A program made the position numbers and the translations under genes. Source: Candidatus Aerophobota bacterium (GTDB taxonomy: Bacteria > Aerophobota > Aerophobia > Aerophobales > JAGGXI01). From it: a stretch of DNA of 29,142 nucleotides. Every line of letters starts with the position of its first letter. The stretch's first letter is position 1. The DNA lies in NCBI GenBank assembly GCA_021163155.1, contig JAGGXI010000082.1:1-29142 (forward strand), in the 5' to 3' direction. The notes beneath the pieces are model-generated. The model was not told the origin of the DNA. It saw nothing but the letters and a program-made list of their open reading frames with translations, and ran no database searches. Shown here in pieces: positions 1 to 8,523 of the stretch.

Positions 1-31
1 ATCAAATATTATGCAATGATAAAGGTGAATA

Positions 32-53
32 GGCAGATTGTATAATGTCTGCC
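32..53 (+). promoter_or_regulatory. Possible promoter within an inverted repeat upstream of the ABC importer
   Basis: GGCAGA (32-37) and TCTGCC (48-53) form a 6-bp inverted repeat around a perfect TATAAT at 41-46. No good -35 box is seen 16-18 bases upstream, so a promoter would need an activator or the inverted repeat is an operator. It lies about 120 bases before the binding-protein start. The role is inferred. Confidence 0.35.
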
Positions 54-90
54 GCCCTACTTTGTTTAATAAAGATTTAGTGGGGTACCA

Positions 91-108
91 AAATCTATTA
101 TACACCAG
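91..108 (+). repeat. 18-bp direct repeat, copy 1, before the binding-protein gene
   Basis: AAATCTATTATACACCAG is identical to 1837-1854, which lies just after the same gene, so the two copies bracket the binding-protein gene. The next bases here, GGAGGTGA, look like a Shine-Dalgarno site but no start codon follows at a usable distance. Confidence 0.8.
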
Positions 109-167
109 GAGGTGAAAAATTTTAAAAGTTACTAAATATTTTAAAATCATTAAAAAAGGAGCTTAAA

Positions 168-1805
168 ATGAGGGGTAGAAATAAAATATTTTTAGCATTA
201 TTGTTAACAGTAGGATTGATGTTCAGTGTTGTTGCCAGTGCCTCGGCGGGGGGAACTTTAGTGTTTGGCAGCGCTGGAGATGCTTGCAGATTAGACCCTG
301 CAGATGTAACTGATGGCGAATCCATCCAGAGAATGGATAATATTTTTGAAGGTTTAGTTGAATATAAATCAGGTTCTACAGAAATACAACCTTGTTTAGC
401 TACCTCATGGGAAACATCTAAGGATGGAAAAGAGATTATCTTTCACTTAAGACACGGTGTTAAATTCCACGATGGGACAGATTTCAATGCAGATGCAGTT
501 GTTTTCTCCTTTGCCAGACAATACGACCCAAACCATCCCTATCATCAATATGGTGAGTGGTCATATTGGGGGTATATGTTTAGTGATATAGAGAAAGTAG
601 TAAAGATTGATGATTATACAGTAAAAATTGTCCTAAAAAGAGCAAACGCATCAATAATGACAAGTATGGCGATGTTTACGGTTTGTATTGTGAGTCCTAC
701 AAACGCTGAAAAGTATAAAGAAAATACCTTTAAGCATCCTTGTGGCACAGGTCCTTTTAAATTTGTAGAATGGATAAAGGATGACCACATCACCTTAGAG
801 GCTAATGATAATTATTGGCGCGCAAGACCCAAACTGGACAGATTAATCTTTAAGGTTATCCCTGACAAATCGGCAAGACTTATGTCTTTAGAAGTAAACG
901 AAGTTCAAGGAATAGAATATCCCGACCCTGCTCATTTTAACAGAGTAAAAGCTAATCCAGATTTACAACTTTTAACACAGCCAGGAATGAATATCGGATA
1001 TATGGCTATGAATAATGGATATGGATATAAAGATGCAAATGAGAATGGAGTACGTGATGCGGATGAACCCTGGGAGAAAACTCCCGGATATTTCGAGCCT
1101 CTTACCAAGAAAAAAGTGAGACAGGCAATTAATTACGCCATTGATAAGAAGTCGATAGTAGACAATATTTATAAGGGAACAGCAATAGTGGCAAAGAACG
1201 GAATGCCACCATTTATGCTTGGATATAATGATGAAGTAAAAGATTACCCTTATGACCCCAAAAAGGCAAGGGAGCTTTTGTCAGAAGCAGGATATCCAGA
1301 CGGCTTTGAGGTCACTTTATATGTAATGCCTGTATCCAGACCCTATATGTTTGACCCTCCAAAAATTGGGGAAGCGATTCAAAGCTATTTAGCTGATGTG
1401 GGAATAACTGTAAAATTTTATCAGGTGGATTGGGCTACCTATATTGACGAAACTGAGGCAGGAAAACATCAGATGTGTCTTCTGGGATGGACAGGTGATA
1501 ATGGAGACCCGGATAACTTTATGAATGTTTTATATGGAGCAAATGCTTGTTCAATAGGGACGGCTGGAAACCAAGCATTCTACAACAATGAGGAAGTACA
1601 AGATTTATTCTCCAAGGCATTACAGACCTTTAATGTGGAAAAAAGGGCAGAGTATTATAAGAAAGCACAGGAGATAATACACGAGGATGCTCCATGGGTG
1701 TATTTAGCTCATGCAAACCAGAATATTGTCTTCAGGAAAAATGTACATGGTTATGTCCTTCATCCAACATCAAGAAAGTTCTTTTATCCTGTGTGGATAG
1801 AATAA
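168..1805 (+). CDS. ABC transporter substrate-binding protein, peptide/nickel family 5
   Basis: This is the 545-residue periplasmic receptor of a DppABCDF/OppABCDF-type importer, which captures peptides or related solutes and delivers them to the permeases. It has a basic N-terminus, a hydrophobic core at about residues 7-23 and a signal-peptidase I site ASA|GG after residue 27. No lipobox cysteine is present, so the mature protein should be soluble in the periplasm. The body has the SBP_bac_5 pattern: LATSWETSKDGKEIIFHLR, then the KKVRQAINYAIDKK helix, and a C-terminal DAPWVYLAH stretch. Length fits the family (about 530-560). AAAAAAGGA lies 7 bases before the ATG. Permeases and ATPases follow on the same strand. 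The substrate cannot be read from sequence; dipeptide, oligopeptide or another small solute are all possible. Confidence 0.95.
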   Translation: MRGRNKIFLALLLTVGLMFSVVASASAGGTLVFGSAGDACRLDPADVTDGESIQRMDNIFEGLVEYKSGSTEIQPCLATSWETSKDGKEIIFHLRHGVKFHDGTDFNADAVVFSFARQYDPNHPYHQYGEWSYWGYMFSDIEKVVKIDDYTVKIVLKRANASIMTSMAMFTVCIVSPTNAEKYKENTFKHPCGTGPFKFVEWIKDDHITLEANDNYWRARPKLDRLIFKVIPDKSARLMSLEVNEVQGIEYPDPAHFNRVKANPDLQLLTQPGMNIGYMAMNNGYGYKDANENGVRDADEPWEKTPGYFEPLTKKKVRQAINYAIDKKSIVDNIYKGTAIVAKNGMPPFMLGYNDEVKDYPYDPKKARELLSEAGYPDGFEVTLYVMPVSRPYMFDPPKIGEAIQSYLADVGITVKFYQVDWATYIDETEAGKHQMCLLGWTGDNGDPDNFMNVLYGANACSIGTAGNQAFYNNEEVQDLFSKALQTFNVEKRAEYYKKAQEIIHEDAPWVYLAHANQNIVFRKNVHGYVLHPTSRKFFYPVWIE

Positions 1806-1836
1806 GGAAAAAGAATAATAGAAACTATTTTTATTC

Positions 1837-1854
1837 AAATCTATTATACACCAG
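1837..1854 (+). repeat. 18-bp direct repeat, copy 2, after the binding-protein gene
   Basis: This is identical to 91-108. In this copy the last base runs directly into a strong hairpin at 1854-1875. Confidence 0.8.
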
Positions 1855-1875
1855 GGGGTGATTTTTATCACCCCC
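1854..1875 (+). terminator. Hairpin between binding protein and first permease
   Basis: GGGGGTGAT and ATCACCCCC form a perfect 9-bp stem with a TTTT loop, followed by TTATTATAA. The position fits a leaky terminator or a 3'-end stabiliser that leaves more binding-protein mRNA than permease mRNA, as is common in ABC import operons. The downstream run is not a clean U-tract, so read-through is likely. Confidence 0.65.
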
Positions 1876-1902
1876 TTATTATAAGAATATAGGTATTAAT
1901 AA

Positions 1903-2907
1903 ATGAAGTGGTATATTACAAAAAGACTATTAATGCTAATACCAGTTTTATTAGGGACTTCAATTATTGCATTTTCTTTAATGCATTTGGCCCCTGGTGA
2001 CCCTGCGAGAACGATGGCTGGAGAACACGCATCTCAAAAAGTAATTAATACTATAAGGGAAAAATATGGATTAGATAAACCTCTCTATATTCAGTATGGG
2101 ATATGGCTTAATTGTGCCTTACATGGCGATATGGGGCGTTCTATAGTGTCTAACGAATATGTAACCAAAGAGATACTTAATAGATTTCCCAATACATTTG
2201 AGCTTGCTTTCTTTTCGTTGATTTTAGCTATAGTTATAGGTGTTGCGGCAGGGATTATTTCTGCATCCAAGCAATATTCTATCCTTGATTATACATTTAT
2301 GGGAGTAGCGCTCTTTGGTGTATCAATGCCCGTTTTTTGGCTGGGAATTATGCTTATGATGATTTTTGGAGTATATCTAAGATGGCTTCCTATAAGTGGG
2401 CGTATTAGTATGCTCATCTCTTATCATAAGATTACAGGCTTTTATATCCTTGATAGCATAATTACAGGCAATTTTGCGGCTTTAATAAGTGCGCTTCGTT
2501 ATTTAATTCTGCCTTCCATTGCTCTGGCAACAATACCTATGGCAACAATTGCCAGAGTAAGCAGATCGAGCATGCTGGAGGTATTAAGACAGGATTTTAT
2601 AAGAACGGAAAGAGCAAAGGGATTATCCGAAAGATTAGTAATCTACAAACATGCAGTAAGAAATGCAATGATTCCTGTAGTTACTGTAATTGGATTAAAT
2701 TTTGGCCTGCTGCTTGCAGGAGCTATTCTTACAGAAACAGTTTTTGCCTGGCCTGGAATAGGCAGATATGTTGTAAATGGTGTATATATGAGGGATTATC
2801 CAGTCGTGGTAGGATGCGTAATATTTTTTGCTTTTATATTCGTAATTGTGAATTTAATAACAGATATTATCTATATCTATATTGACCCGAGAATTCATTA
2901 TAAATAG
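1903..2907 (+). CDS. dppB: ABC transporter permease, DppB/OppB type
   Basis: This is the first inner-membrane permease of the importer (334 aa). Family features are the N-terminal membrane helix with RLLMLIPVLLGTSIIAF, the conserved APGDPA at residues 30-35, about six membrane segments, and the ATPase-contacting EAA loop at about 234-255 (RTERAKGLSERLVIYKHAVR). The C-terminus ends in DPRIHYK, as is usual for DppB/OppB. The ribosome site is weak (ATAGG), which fits lower translation than the binding protein. The second permease starts 7 bases after the stop. The gene symbol reflects family, not proven substrate. Confidence 0.94.
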   Translation: MKWYITKRLLMLIPVLLGTSIIAFSLMHLAPGDPARTMAGEHASQKVINTIREKYGLDKPLYIQYGIWLNCALHGDMGRSIVSNEYVTKEILNRFPNTFELAFFSLILAIVIGVAAGIISASKQYSILDYTFMGVALFGVSMPVFWLGIMLMMIFGVYLRWLPISGRISMLISYHKITGFYILDSIITGNFAALISALRYLILPSIALATIPMATIARVSRSSMLEVLRQDFIRTERAKGLSERLVIYKHAVRNAMIPVVTVIGLNFGLLLAGAILTETVFAWPGIGRYVVNGVYMRDYPVVVGCVIFFAFIFVIVNLITDIIYIYIDPRIHYK

Positions 2908-2913
2908 GATAAA

Positions 2914-3795
2914 ATGGAAAGAAAAAGAGAGACAAAAGTTGGAGAATTAATAAGGAGGCTTAAATACAATAAATCTGCAGTTTTTGGTCTCATTTTTGTT
3001 CTTATACTTATCTTATGTGCAATACTGGCAAACTATATTGCTCCGAATAATCCTACTCCTTCTCCTCCGGAATTATTCAAAAGCTTGAAACCTGGATTCT
3101 GGAGTAAACATGGAATAAAAGGTATGCCTCTGGGAACGGATGCTTTAGGAAGATGCGTTTTTAGCAGAATTCTCTATGGTGCCAGAGTAAGTTTAAGTGT
3201 GGGGTTCATTGCAGTTGGAATTGCTTTGCTTTTTGGTATAACTTTTGGAACAATAGCTGGTTATTATGGGGGATGGGTGGATACTATAATTATGAGAATA
3301 GTTGATATTATGTTTGCATTTCCAGCTTTACTTTTGGCAATAGTAATTGTGGCAGTTATAGGTCAGGGATTGGATAAAACTATGGTTGCATTGGGTATAG
3401 TTTATACCCCTCAAATGGCAAGGATTATAAGAAGTTCAGTGCTCTACATTAAAGAGATGGAATACATTGAGGTACAAAAAGCAATAGGTTCAAGCAATTG
3501 GAGAGTCATTTTTCGTCATGTTCTACCAAATAGTATAGCACCTGTCATTGTATATGGAACTTTAATGATGGCAACGGCTATTCTTGACTGTGCAGCACTT
3601 GGTTTCCTTGGTCTGGGTGCTCAACCTCCAACACCGGAATGGGGAGCAATGCTCTCCAAAAGCTATACATATATTGTGGGTGGAGCATGGTGGGCAGCGA
3701 CCTTTCCCGGGGTAGCTATCCTATTTGCAGTACTGGGGCTTAACCTGTTAGGCGATGGTTTAAGAGATATCTTAGATCCACGACTTAAGACGTAA
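2914..3795 (+). CDS. dppC: ABC transporter permease, DppC/OppC type
   Basis: This is the second permease (293 aa), pairing with the DppB-type subunit to form the channel. It has an N-terminal helix at about 22-42, the OppC-type periplasmic motif LGTDALGRCVFSRILYGARV at about 73-92, further helices, and the EAA loop EYIEVQKAIGSSNWRVIFRH at 183-202. The C-terminus NLLGDGLRDILDPRLK is typical. The ribosome site is only AGGA. A copy of repeat family A starts at the stop codon and separates this gene from the ATPase genes. Confidence 0.94.
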   Translation: MERKRETKVGELIRRLKYNKSAVFGLIFVLILILCAILANYIAPNNPTPSPPELFKSLKPGFWSKHGIKGMPLGTDALGRCVFSRILYGARVSLSVGFIAVGIALLFGITFGTIAGYYGGWVDTIIMRIVDIMFAFPALLLAIVIVAVIGQGLDKTMVALGIVYTPQMARIIRSSVLYIKEMEYIEVQKAIGSSNWRVIFRHVLPNSIAPVIVYGTLMMATAILDCAALGFLGLGAQPPTPEWGAMLSKSYTYIVGGAWWAATFPGVAILFAVLGLNLLGDGLRDILDPRLKT

Positions 3796-3934
3796 AAGCA
3801 GGATTAGAGGATTAGAGGGAAAAGAAAAACAGTGAGAAGCAAACTGGTAGCCGCAGGCTTTAGCCTGCGAAGAAGTGAGATGTGAGAGGAAAAGGCAGGA
3901 CTAAAAAGGCAGGATTAGAGGATTAGAGGGAAAT
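3796..3934 (+). repeat. Repeat family A, copy 1 (octamer tract, hairpin, octamer tract)
   Basis: An AGGATTAG-type octamer tract is followed by a spacer, a perfect hairpin CGCAGGCT-TT-AGCCTGCG at 3852-3869, a second spacer, and another octamer tract ending near 3930. The same order is found at 19390-19545 and 28804-28990. It fills the gap between permease and ATPase genes and could attenuate transcription. No open frame or transposase is seen. Confidence 0.85.
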
Positions 3935-3972
3935 AAGACTCCTTGTAAATGAGTGAATGGTAATGCATAAAG

Positions 3973-4971
3973 ATGATGAAAGAATTACTTAAAGTAAAAA
4001 ACCTAAAAACATACTTTTTTACCCATGAAGGAACGGTAAAAGCCGTAGATGGGATTAGTTTTAAGATTAATCAGGGAGAAACTCTGGGACTTGTTGGAGA
4101 GTCTGGATGTGGTAAAAGTGTTACCGCACTCTCCATTATGAGATTAATTCCCCATCCTCCTGGAAAGATTGTAAATGGGGAAATCTATTTTGAAGGCAAG
4201 AACCTCTTAGAATTAAATGGGAAAGAGATGAGAAAGATAAGAGGTAAAAAAATCTCTATGATTTTCCAGGAACCTATGACTTCATTAGACCCTGTATTTA
4301 CCATTGGTGATGAGATTATGGAATCCATTCAACTGCACCAAGGATTGAAAAAAGAAGAGGCAAGAGAAAAGGCGATAGAATCATTGAAAATCGTAGGGAT
4401 GCCAGATGTAAAAAAGAGAATAAATAATTATCCTCATGAGTTATCAGGAGGAATGAGACAAAGAGCAATGATTGCTATGGCATTATCCTGTAATCCTACT
4501 TTACTTATTGCTGATGAACCAACAACTGCATTGGATGTTACTATTCAAGCTCAGATTTTAAGATTAATCAATGAATTAAAGGAGAAATTTGGTGCTTCTG
4601 TGATGTTGATAACTCATGACCTTGGGGTAATTGCTGAAATGTGTGATTATGTTGCTGTGATGTATGCAGGACATATCGTAGAGTATACAGATGTAGATAC
4701 GCTCTTCCGCAACCCGCTTCATCCATATACAAAAGGATTAAATAAATCGATGCCAAGGCTTGATGTAGAAGCTAAACGTCTTGATACAATTAAGGGGTTG
4801 GTCCCCAATCTCCTTGATGTTCCTTCAGGATGTCCATTTCATCCAAGATGCGATTTTTGTTTTGAGAAATGCATTAAAGAGATGCCTGAATTAGTAGAAG
4901 CAGAAGACCATCATTTAGTAAAATGTCATTTAGTTAAAGGGGAGATTTCTGAAAAAGTCAGAAATCTCTGA
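3973..4971 (+). CDS. dppD: ABC transporter ATP-binding protein, DppD/OppD type
   Basis: This is one of two cytoplasmic ATPases powering the importer (332 aa). It has Walker A GESGCGKS at 42-49, Q-loop Gln99, signature LSGG at 157-160, Walker B LLIADEP at 177-183 and H-loop His215. The C-terminal oligopeptide-transporter extension holds Cys287, Cys293, Cys296, Cys300 and Cys318; in family members with known structure, cysteines here can bind an iron-sulfur cluster. ATG codons at 3973 and 3976 are both possible starts and neither has a strong ribosome site. The last ten codons (GEISEKVRNL) and the stop lie inside repeat family B, whose first hairpin is entirely coding here. Confidence 0.94.
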   Translation: MMKELLKVKNLKTYFFTHEGTVKAVDGISFKINQGETLGLVGESGCGKSVTALSIMRLIPHPPGKIVNGEIYFEGKNLLELNGKEMRKIRGKKISMIFQEPMTSLDPVFTIGDEIMESIQLHQGLKKEEAREKAIESLKIVGMPDVKKRINNYPHELSGGMRQRAMIAMALSCNPTLLIADEPTTALDVTIQAQILRLINELKEKFGASVMLITHDLGVIAEMCDYVAVMYAGHIVEYTDVDTLFRNPLHPYTKGLNKSMPRLDVEAKRLDTIKGLVPNLLDVPSGCPFHPRCDFCFEKCIKEMPELVEAEDHHLVKCHLVKGEISEKVRNL

Positions 4972-5036
4972 TTTCGCAGATAAAAGTTTAGATTACACAG
5001 ATTTGAGACCTCTAGAGGTTTTTCAAAGGTCTCAAA
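4942..5036 (+). repeat. Repeat family B, copy 1 (two hairpins)
   Basis: Hairpin 1 pairs GAGATTTCTGA (4942-4952) with TCAGAAATCTC (4958-4968). A GATTACACAGATT word follows, then hairpin 2 pairs TTTGAGACCT (5002-5011) with AGGTCTCAAA (5027-5036) across a loop containing TCTAGAGG. Related copies are at 6010-6056, 26495-26580 and 27829-27915. It overlaps the 3' end of the DppD gene and ends 13 bases before the DppF start, so hairpin 2 may affect translation of DppF. Confidence 0.85.
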
Positions 5037-5049
5037 GGGAATAAATGGG

Positions 5050-6009
5050 ATGGAGAAATTGATAGAAGTTAAAAATCTAAAGAAATGGTTCTGGACAGGT
5101 GGGGCATTTGCTGGAAAGAAAGAGGCAGTTAGAGCTGTGGATGATGTGAGTTTCTATATAAAAAAGAGAGAAGTTCTTGGTCTTGTGGGAGAGTCTGGAT
5201 GTGGAAAAACGACTTGCGGAAAAGTAATTTTAAGAATATTAGACCCTACGAGCGGTAGTATTTATTTTGATAGTCATAACATAACTCATTTAAGAAGAAG
5301 GGAAATGATAAAATTTAGAAGAAAAATGATGATTATCTACCAGGACCCTTTTGGTTCCCTTGACCCAAGAATGACTATAGGAGCAGCTATCGCTGAACCA
5401 ATGGAAGTACACAATATTATCTCAGGAAAGAAAAAAGAAGACAAAATAATAGAAATTATGAGAAAAGTGGGCCTTACTTCAGACCAAATAAATAGATACC
5501 CTCATGAATTCAGCGGTGGCCAAAGACAAAGAATAGGCATTGCAAGAGCTTTAGCAACAAATCCAGAATTCATAGTTGCAGATGAACCCGTCTCAGCTCT
5601 GGATGTTTCCATCCAGGCTCAGATCATCAATCTGTTGCAAGATTTACAGAGAGAATTCGGACTCACCCTTTTATTTATAGCTCATGATTTAAGTGTAGTA
5701 AAACATATAAGTGATAGAGTAGCCGTAATGTATTTAGGCAAAATTGTTGAGATGACTTCTAAGAAAGAATTATTCAATAACCCAAGGCATCCTTATACTA
5801 AAGCATTGCTTTCTGCAATACCCATTCCTAATCCAGGGCTCAGAAAAAAAGGAACTATTTTAATGGGGGATGTTCCCAGTCCTATAAATCCTCCTTCTGG
5901 ATGCAGATTCCACACAAGATGTTCTTATACTAAGGCTATATGTAAAGAAAAAGAGCCAGAACTAATTAATTCAGGAAATGATCATTATGTAGCCTGTCAT
6001 CTATTTTGA
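5050..6009 (+). CDS. dppF: ABC transporter ATP-binding protein, DppF/OppF type
   Basis: This is the second ATPase (319 aa), expected to form a heterodimer with the DppD-type protein. It has Walker A GESGCGKT at 47-54, Q-loop Gln98, signature FSGGQ at 154-158, Walker B FIVADEP at 174-180 and H-loop His212. The C-terminal extension has Cys285, Cys291, Cys298 and Cys316 in the family pattern GCRFHTRC. An AAAGGGA ribosome site, formed at the edge of repeat family B, lies 9 bases before the ATG. It is the last gene of the importer operon. Confidence 0.95.
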   Translation: MEKLIEVKNLKKWFWTGGAFAGKKEAVRAVDDVSFYIKKREVLGLVGESGCGKTTCGKVILRILDPTSGSIYFDSHNITHLRRREMIKFRRKMMIIYQDPFGSLDPRMTIGAAIAEPMEVHNIISGKKKEDKIIEIMRKVGLTSDQINRYPHEFSGGQRQRIGIARALATNPEFIVADEPVSALDVSIQAQIINLLQDLQREFGLTLLFIAHDLSVVKHISDRVAVMYLGKIVEMTSKKELFNNPRHPYTKALLSAIPIPNPGLRKKGTILMGDVPSPINPPSGCRFHTRCSYTKAICKEKEPELINSGNDHYVACHLF

Positions 6010-6056
6010 GACATCTGATTACATAGATTCTTAAAAATGATTACACTGATTTACAG
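6010..6056 (+). repeat. Repeat family B, partial copy, directly after dppF
   Basis: This holds two diverged versions of the GATTACA-(N)-AGATT word found in the other B copies, starting at the first base after the dppF stop codon. The hairpins of the full copies are not clear here. Confidence 0.5.
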
Positions 6057-6094
6057 TAAGACTATAATGGAGAAGATTTAAAGGTAAAAAGTAG

Positions 6095-6299
6095 GTAACT
6101 ATTCAGCCTGTTCAATTATAGTAATACAAATAAACATGGGGCTAATTGGCTGTTTAGTGTGTAGGGGTGACTTCAGTCGCCCTTTGTAAAACAAGAGTTA
6201 GAGGTAATTGGGAGGCTAAAGCCTCCCCTGCCCCGTAGAGAGCTTTAATAGATTGTCGAATCCTGGGCTAAAGTTAGTACAGGGTGCCTGAATAGTTAC
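6095..6299. mobile_element. MITE-like element with 12-bp terminal inverted repeats, carrying repeat family C
   Basis: The left end GTAACTATTCAG (6095-6106) and right end CTGAATAGTTAC (6288-6299) are perfect inverted repeats enclosing 205 bp with no plausible gene. The flanks aaaaagtag (left) and aaaaatag (right) look like an imperfect target duplication. Inside are hairpins GGGTGACT/AGTCGCCC (6165-6182, one G-T pair) and GGGAGGCT/AGCCTCCC (6210-6227). The internal part from about 6155 to 6280 recurs at 13765-13880, and inverted at 19581-19645. It accounts for most of the 316-base gap before the next gene. Confidence 0.65.
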
Positions 6300-6325
6300 A
6301 AAAATAGAAAATAAGGAGAACAAAT

Positions 6326-7225
6326 ATGTCAAAAAGAGCTAAAAAAAAGACGGCGATAGGAATAATCAGTGTGGGGGTAATAGTGCTTTTAAGTGCTTCC
6401 TCTCTTTGGGGAATGACTGCTAAAAAAGTTATTGAAAATATGGAACAAGCTTGCAAAAAGCAAACCAAAGATATTGAGGATATGACTATATTTAACAAGC
6501 TTGCAGGTGGGATGGCTATGTTAGCCGGTGAGTCAATAACTTATCAAAAGAGGGCAAGGATTGACGGGAAAACGATTTATAAAATCCGCAATGAAACAAA
6601 GATAATGGGTAAAACGATGGTGACAATATACGACGGGATATACAATTGGTCAATAGACCCTGCATCTGGCGAGGTAAAAAAGAAGAAAGCAGAGTTTACC
6701 CCGGACCCTACTCGGTTATGGAGAAATCTTAAACCTTCTGAGACTCATTACCTCGGCACTGAGGAAATTGAAGGGGGAAAAGCTCATTTGTTGAAAATTG
6801 ATAATCCATTTAAGGTGGTAGGCAAACCATCGACCAAAGCCTTGCAGGAAGGTGAAAGTTCAGCGGAAGGAAAAATATGGGTTAATGCTGGGAACTGGAC
6901 GCTTATGAGAACATTAATGGTAATAAGTGGGAAATCCAAAGAAGGAAAAGAGACTATTATAAAAATAAATATGGAACTCAAGGATTATCGTTCAGTTAAC
7001 GGTATGTTGTTTCCTTACAGAATGACAACCACTACTGAGATAGATATGCCCGGTTTATCTGAGGAAGAAAAACAGATGATGCAATCTTTTATGGGAGTAA
7101 TGGGCTCATACGAGATAATAACCACTGATGTAAAAGTTAACAATGGTCTCTCTGACGATCTTTTTGACGGAACCAAATTAAAACCAGGCAAATCAATGTT
7201 TCAGATACCAATGCCGCAGAGTTAG
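6326..7225 (+). CDS. Secreted LolA-like outer-membrane lipoprotein-sorting family protein
   Basis: This 299-residue protein has a lysine-rich start, a hydrophobic segment at about 11-30 (signal peptide or anchor), then a beta-rich body. KARIDGKTIYKI-type strands, an IYDGIYNWSIDP motif and a final FDGTKLKPG-type stretch resemble the COG2834/LolA-like half-barrel proteins that bind lipid or lipoprotein acyl chains. AAGGAG lies 7 bases before the ATG. It follows the MITE-like element and precedes an MBL-fold hydrolase by 58 bases. The fold assignment rests on motif impression, so the exact role (lipoprotein carrier, lipid binding or other) is open. Confidence 0.6.
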   Translation: MSKRAKKKTAIGIISVGVIVLLSASSLWGMTAKKVIENMEQACKKQTKDIEDMTIFNKLAGGMAMLAGESITYQKRARIDGKTIYKIRNETKIMGKTMVTIYDGIYNWSIDPASGEVKKKKAEFTPDPTRLWRNLKPSETHYLGTEEIEGGKAHLLKIDNPFKVVGKPSTKALQEGESSAEGKIWVNAGNWTLMRTLMVISGKSKEGKETIIKINMELKDYRSVNGMLFPYRMTTTTEIDMPGLSEEEKQMMQSFMGVMGSYEIITTDVKVNNGLSDDLFDGTKLKPGKSMFQIPMPQS

Positions 7226-7283
7226 AAGAAGCTAATTACCCGCAGAAGGGAAGCAAAATTAATTACTAAAGGAGTAAAAGCAA

Positions 7284-8156
7284 ATGAATAAAATATATAA
7301 AATTGGAAAAGTAGAAGAGGTAAAAATTTATACTCTTCTTGAAGATTATGCTGGATATGATACCTCGTTTTATGCCCAGCATGGCATCTCTTTTTTAATA
7401 GATGTAAAAAATAAGAATTTATCTAAAAAAATACTGTTTGATGTAGGGCAATCAGCAACCCCTATTCTTCATAATATGAAACTTCTTGGGATAGATCCAC
7501 AAACTATTGATTTAGTTTTTCTCTCTCACTGCCACAATGACCATACTAAAGGGCTTGTTGAAATTTTAAAATCTATAAGAGAAGATGCCCCTATAATTGC
7601 CCACTCAAGTATATTCAGACCACATTTTACACTTAGGCCATTTATAGAAGAAATTGGTCTATCTAAAGACAGAATAACTATTGAGAATAGAGGAAACTTG
7701 ATTTTAACGAAAGACCCCATCTCCATTATGGATGGTGTAGCCTCTACAGGAGAAATAAAGGAGAAAGTAAATTTTGAGAGAGAAGTAACAATTGAATTGT
7801 ATACAATAAAAGATAGCTTATTTGTTAAAGACTATCTTAATGACGAAATGTCTCTTGCAATAAATCTTTCGGATGGATTAGTAGTAATTGTTGGGTGCGG
7901 TCATCCTGGGATAGCAAGCATTGCAGAGCATGCAAAAAAAACATTTAATGTCCAGGGAGTCAAAGCTGTAATAGGAGGTTTTCACTTAATTGATGCAGAT
8001 AAAGACCGTATCCAAAAAACTGCAGAATATTTAAATGAAAAGGTTGAGAAGATATATACAGGGCATTGCACAGGAACAAAAGCAAAGGCTGTCTTTCTTA
8101 AAGAATTTGGAGAAAAATTTGAGGAATTACATTGTGGGAAAATTATTGAATTCTAA
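7284..8156 (+). CDS. MBL-fold metallo-hydrolase, COG1237 type
   Basis: This is a 290-residue metallo-beta-lactamase-fold enzyme. The metal motif HxHxDH is clear at His82-Cys-His84-Asn-Asp86-His87 in LSHCHNDHTKG. A later metal histidine sits in VVGCGHPGI and a further one in the C-terminal GGFHL/TGHCTG region. This arrangement matches the group annotated as 7,8-dihydropterin-6-methyl-4-(beta-D-ribofuranosyl)aminobenzene-phosphate synthase in methanogens. In bacteria the substrate is usually unknown and the annotation should not be taken literally. No signal peptide is seen, so it should be cytoplasmic. AAAGGAG precedes the ATG. It converges with the minus-strand gene ending at 8176. Confidence 0.85.
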   Translation: MNKIYKIGKVEEVKIYTLLEDYAGYDTSFYAQHGISFLIDVKNKNLSKKILFDVGQSATPILHNMKLLGIDPQTIDLVFLSHCHNDHTKGLVEILKSIREDAPIIAHSSIFRPHFTLRPFIEEIGLSKDRITIENRGNLILTKDPISIMDGVASTGEIKEKVNFEREVTIELYTIKDSLFVKDYLNDEMSLAINLSDGLVVIVGCGHPGIASIAEHAKKTFNVQGVKAVIGGFHLIDADKDRIQKTAEYLNEKVEKIYTGHCTGTKAKAVFLKEFGEKFEELHCGKIIEF

Positions 8157-8175
8157 TAGGGGATAGCAAAAGCTT

Positions 8176-8523
8176 TTATTTAGTCTCTTGTTTCCTGATA
8201 AATGAAGCCATTCTGTAAGCGTCTTTGGCAAAAGATAATCTATCCAAGGTGAAAATTATAACAGCAATACCTGTCAAAGAAAAGACAATACCCAAAACCC
8301 TGGCAAAGTTGTATAACATCCATACCTCAGATACAATGAAGCTTTTTGGAGGAATCATAGAGAGTTGTTCTCTAATATACAGCTTGCTAATATAAAAGAA
8401 TACTCCAACTCCAGCTATCGTAAGGATAGTTGCTATAGCAATGAGAAACCAGAGTATAGCTGCTTCAACTTTACGCCATTTTAATTGCTTTTCTACTAAA
8501 TTTTTTATAGTTTTCTTTCTCAT
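8176..8523 (-). CDS. Small two-helix membrane protein, unknown
   Basis: This is a 115-residue protein with a basic N-terminus, a membrane helix at about 21-46, a short external loop with IPPKSFIVSE, a second helix at about 72-94 and a basic cytoplasmic tail. AGGAAGG lies 6 bases before the start, which supports translation. It lies 174 bases downstream of the PspC group on the same strand and could be its last gene or be transcribed alone. I do not recognise a family. Confidence 0.6.
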   Translation of the reverse strand: MRKKTIKNLVEKQLKWRKVEAAILWFLIAIATILTIAGVGVFFYISKLYIREQLSMIPPKSFIVSEVWMLYNFARVLGIVFSLTGIAVIIFTLDRLSFAKDAYRMASFIRKQETK

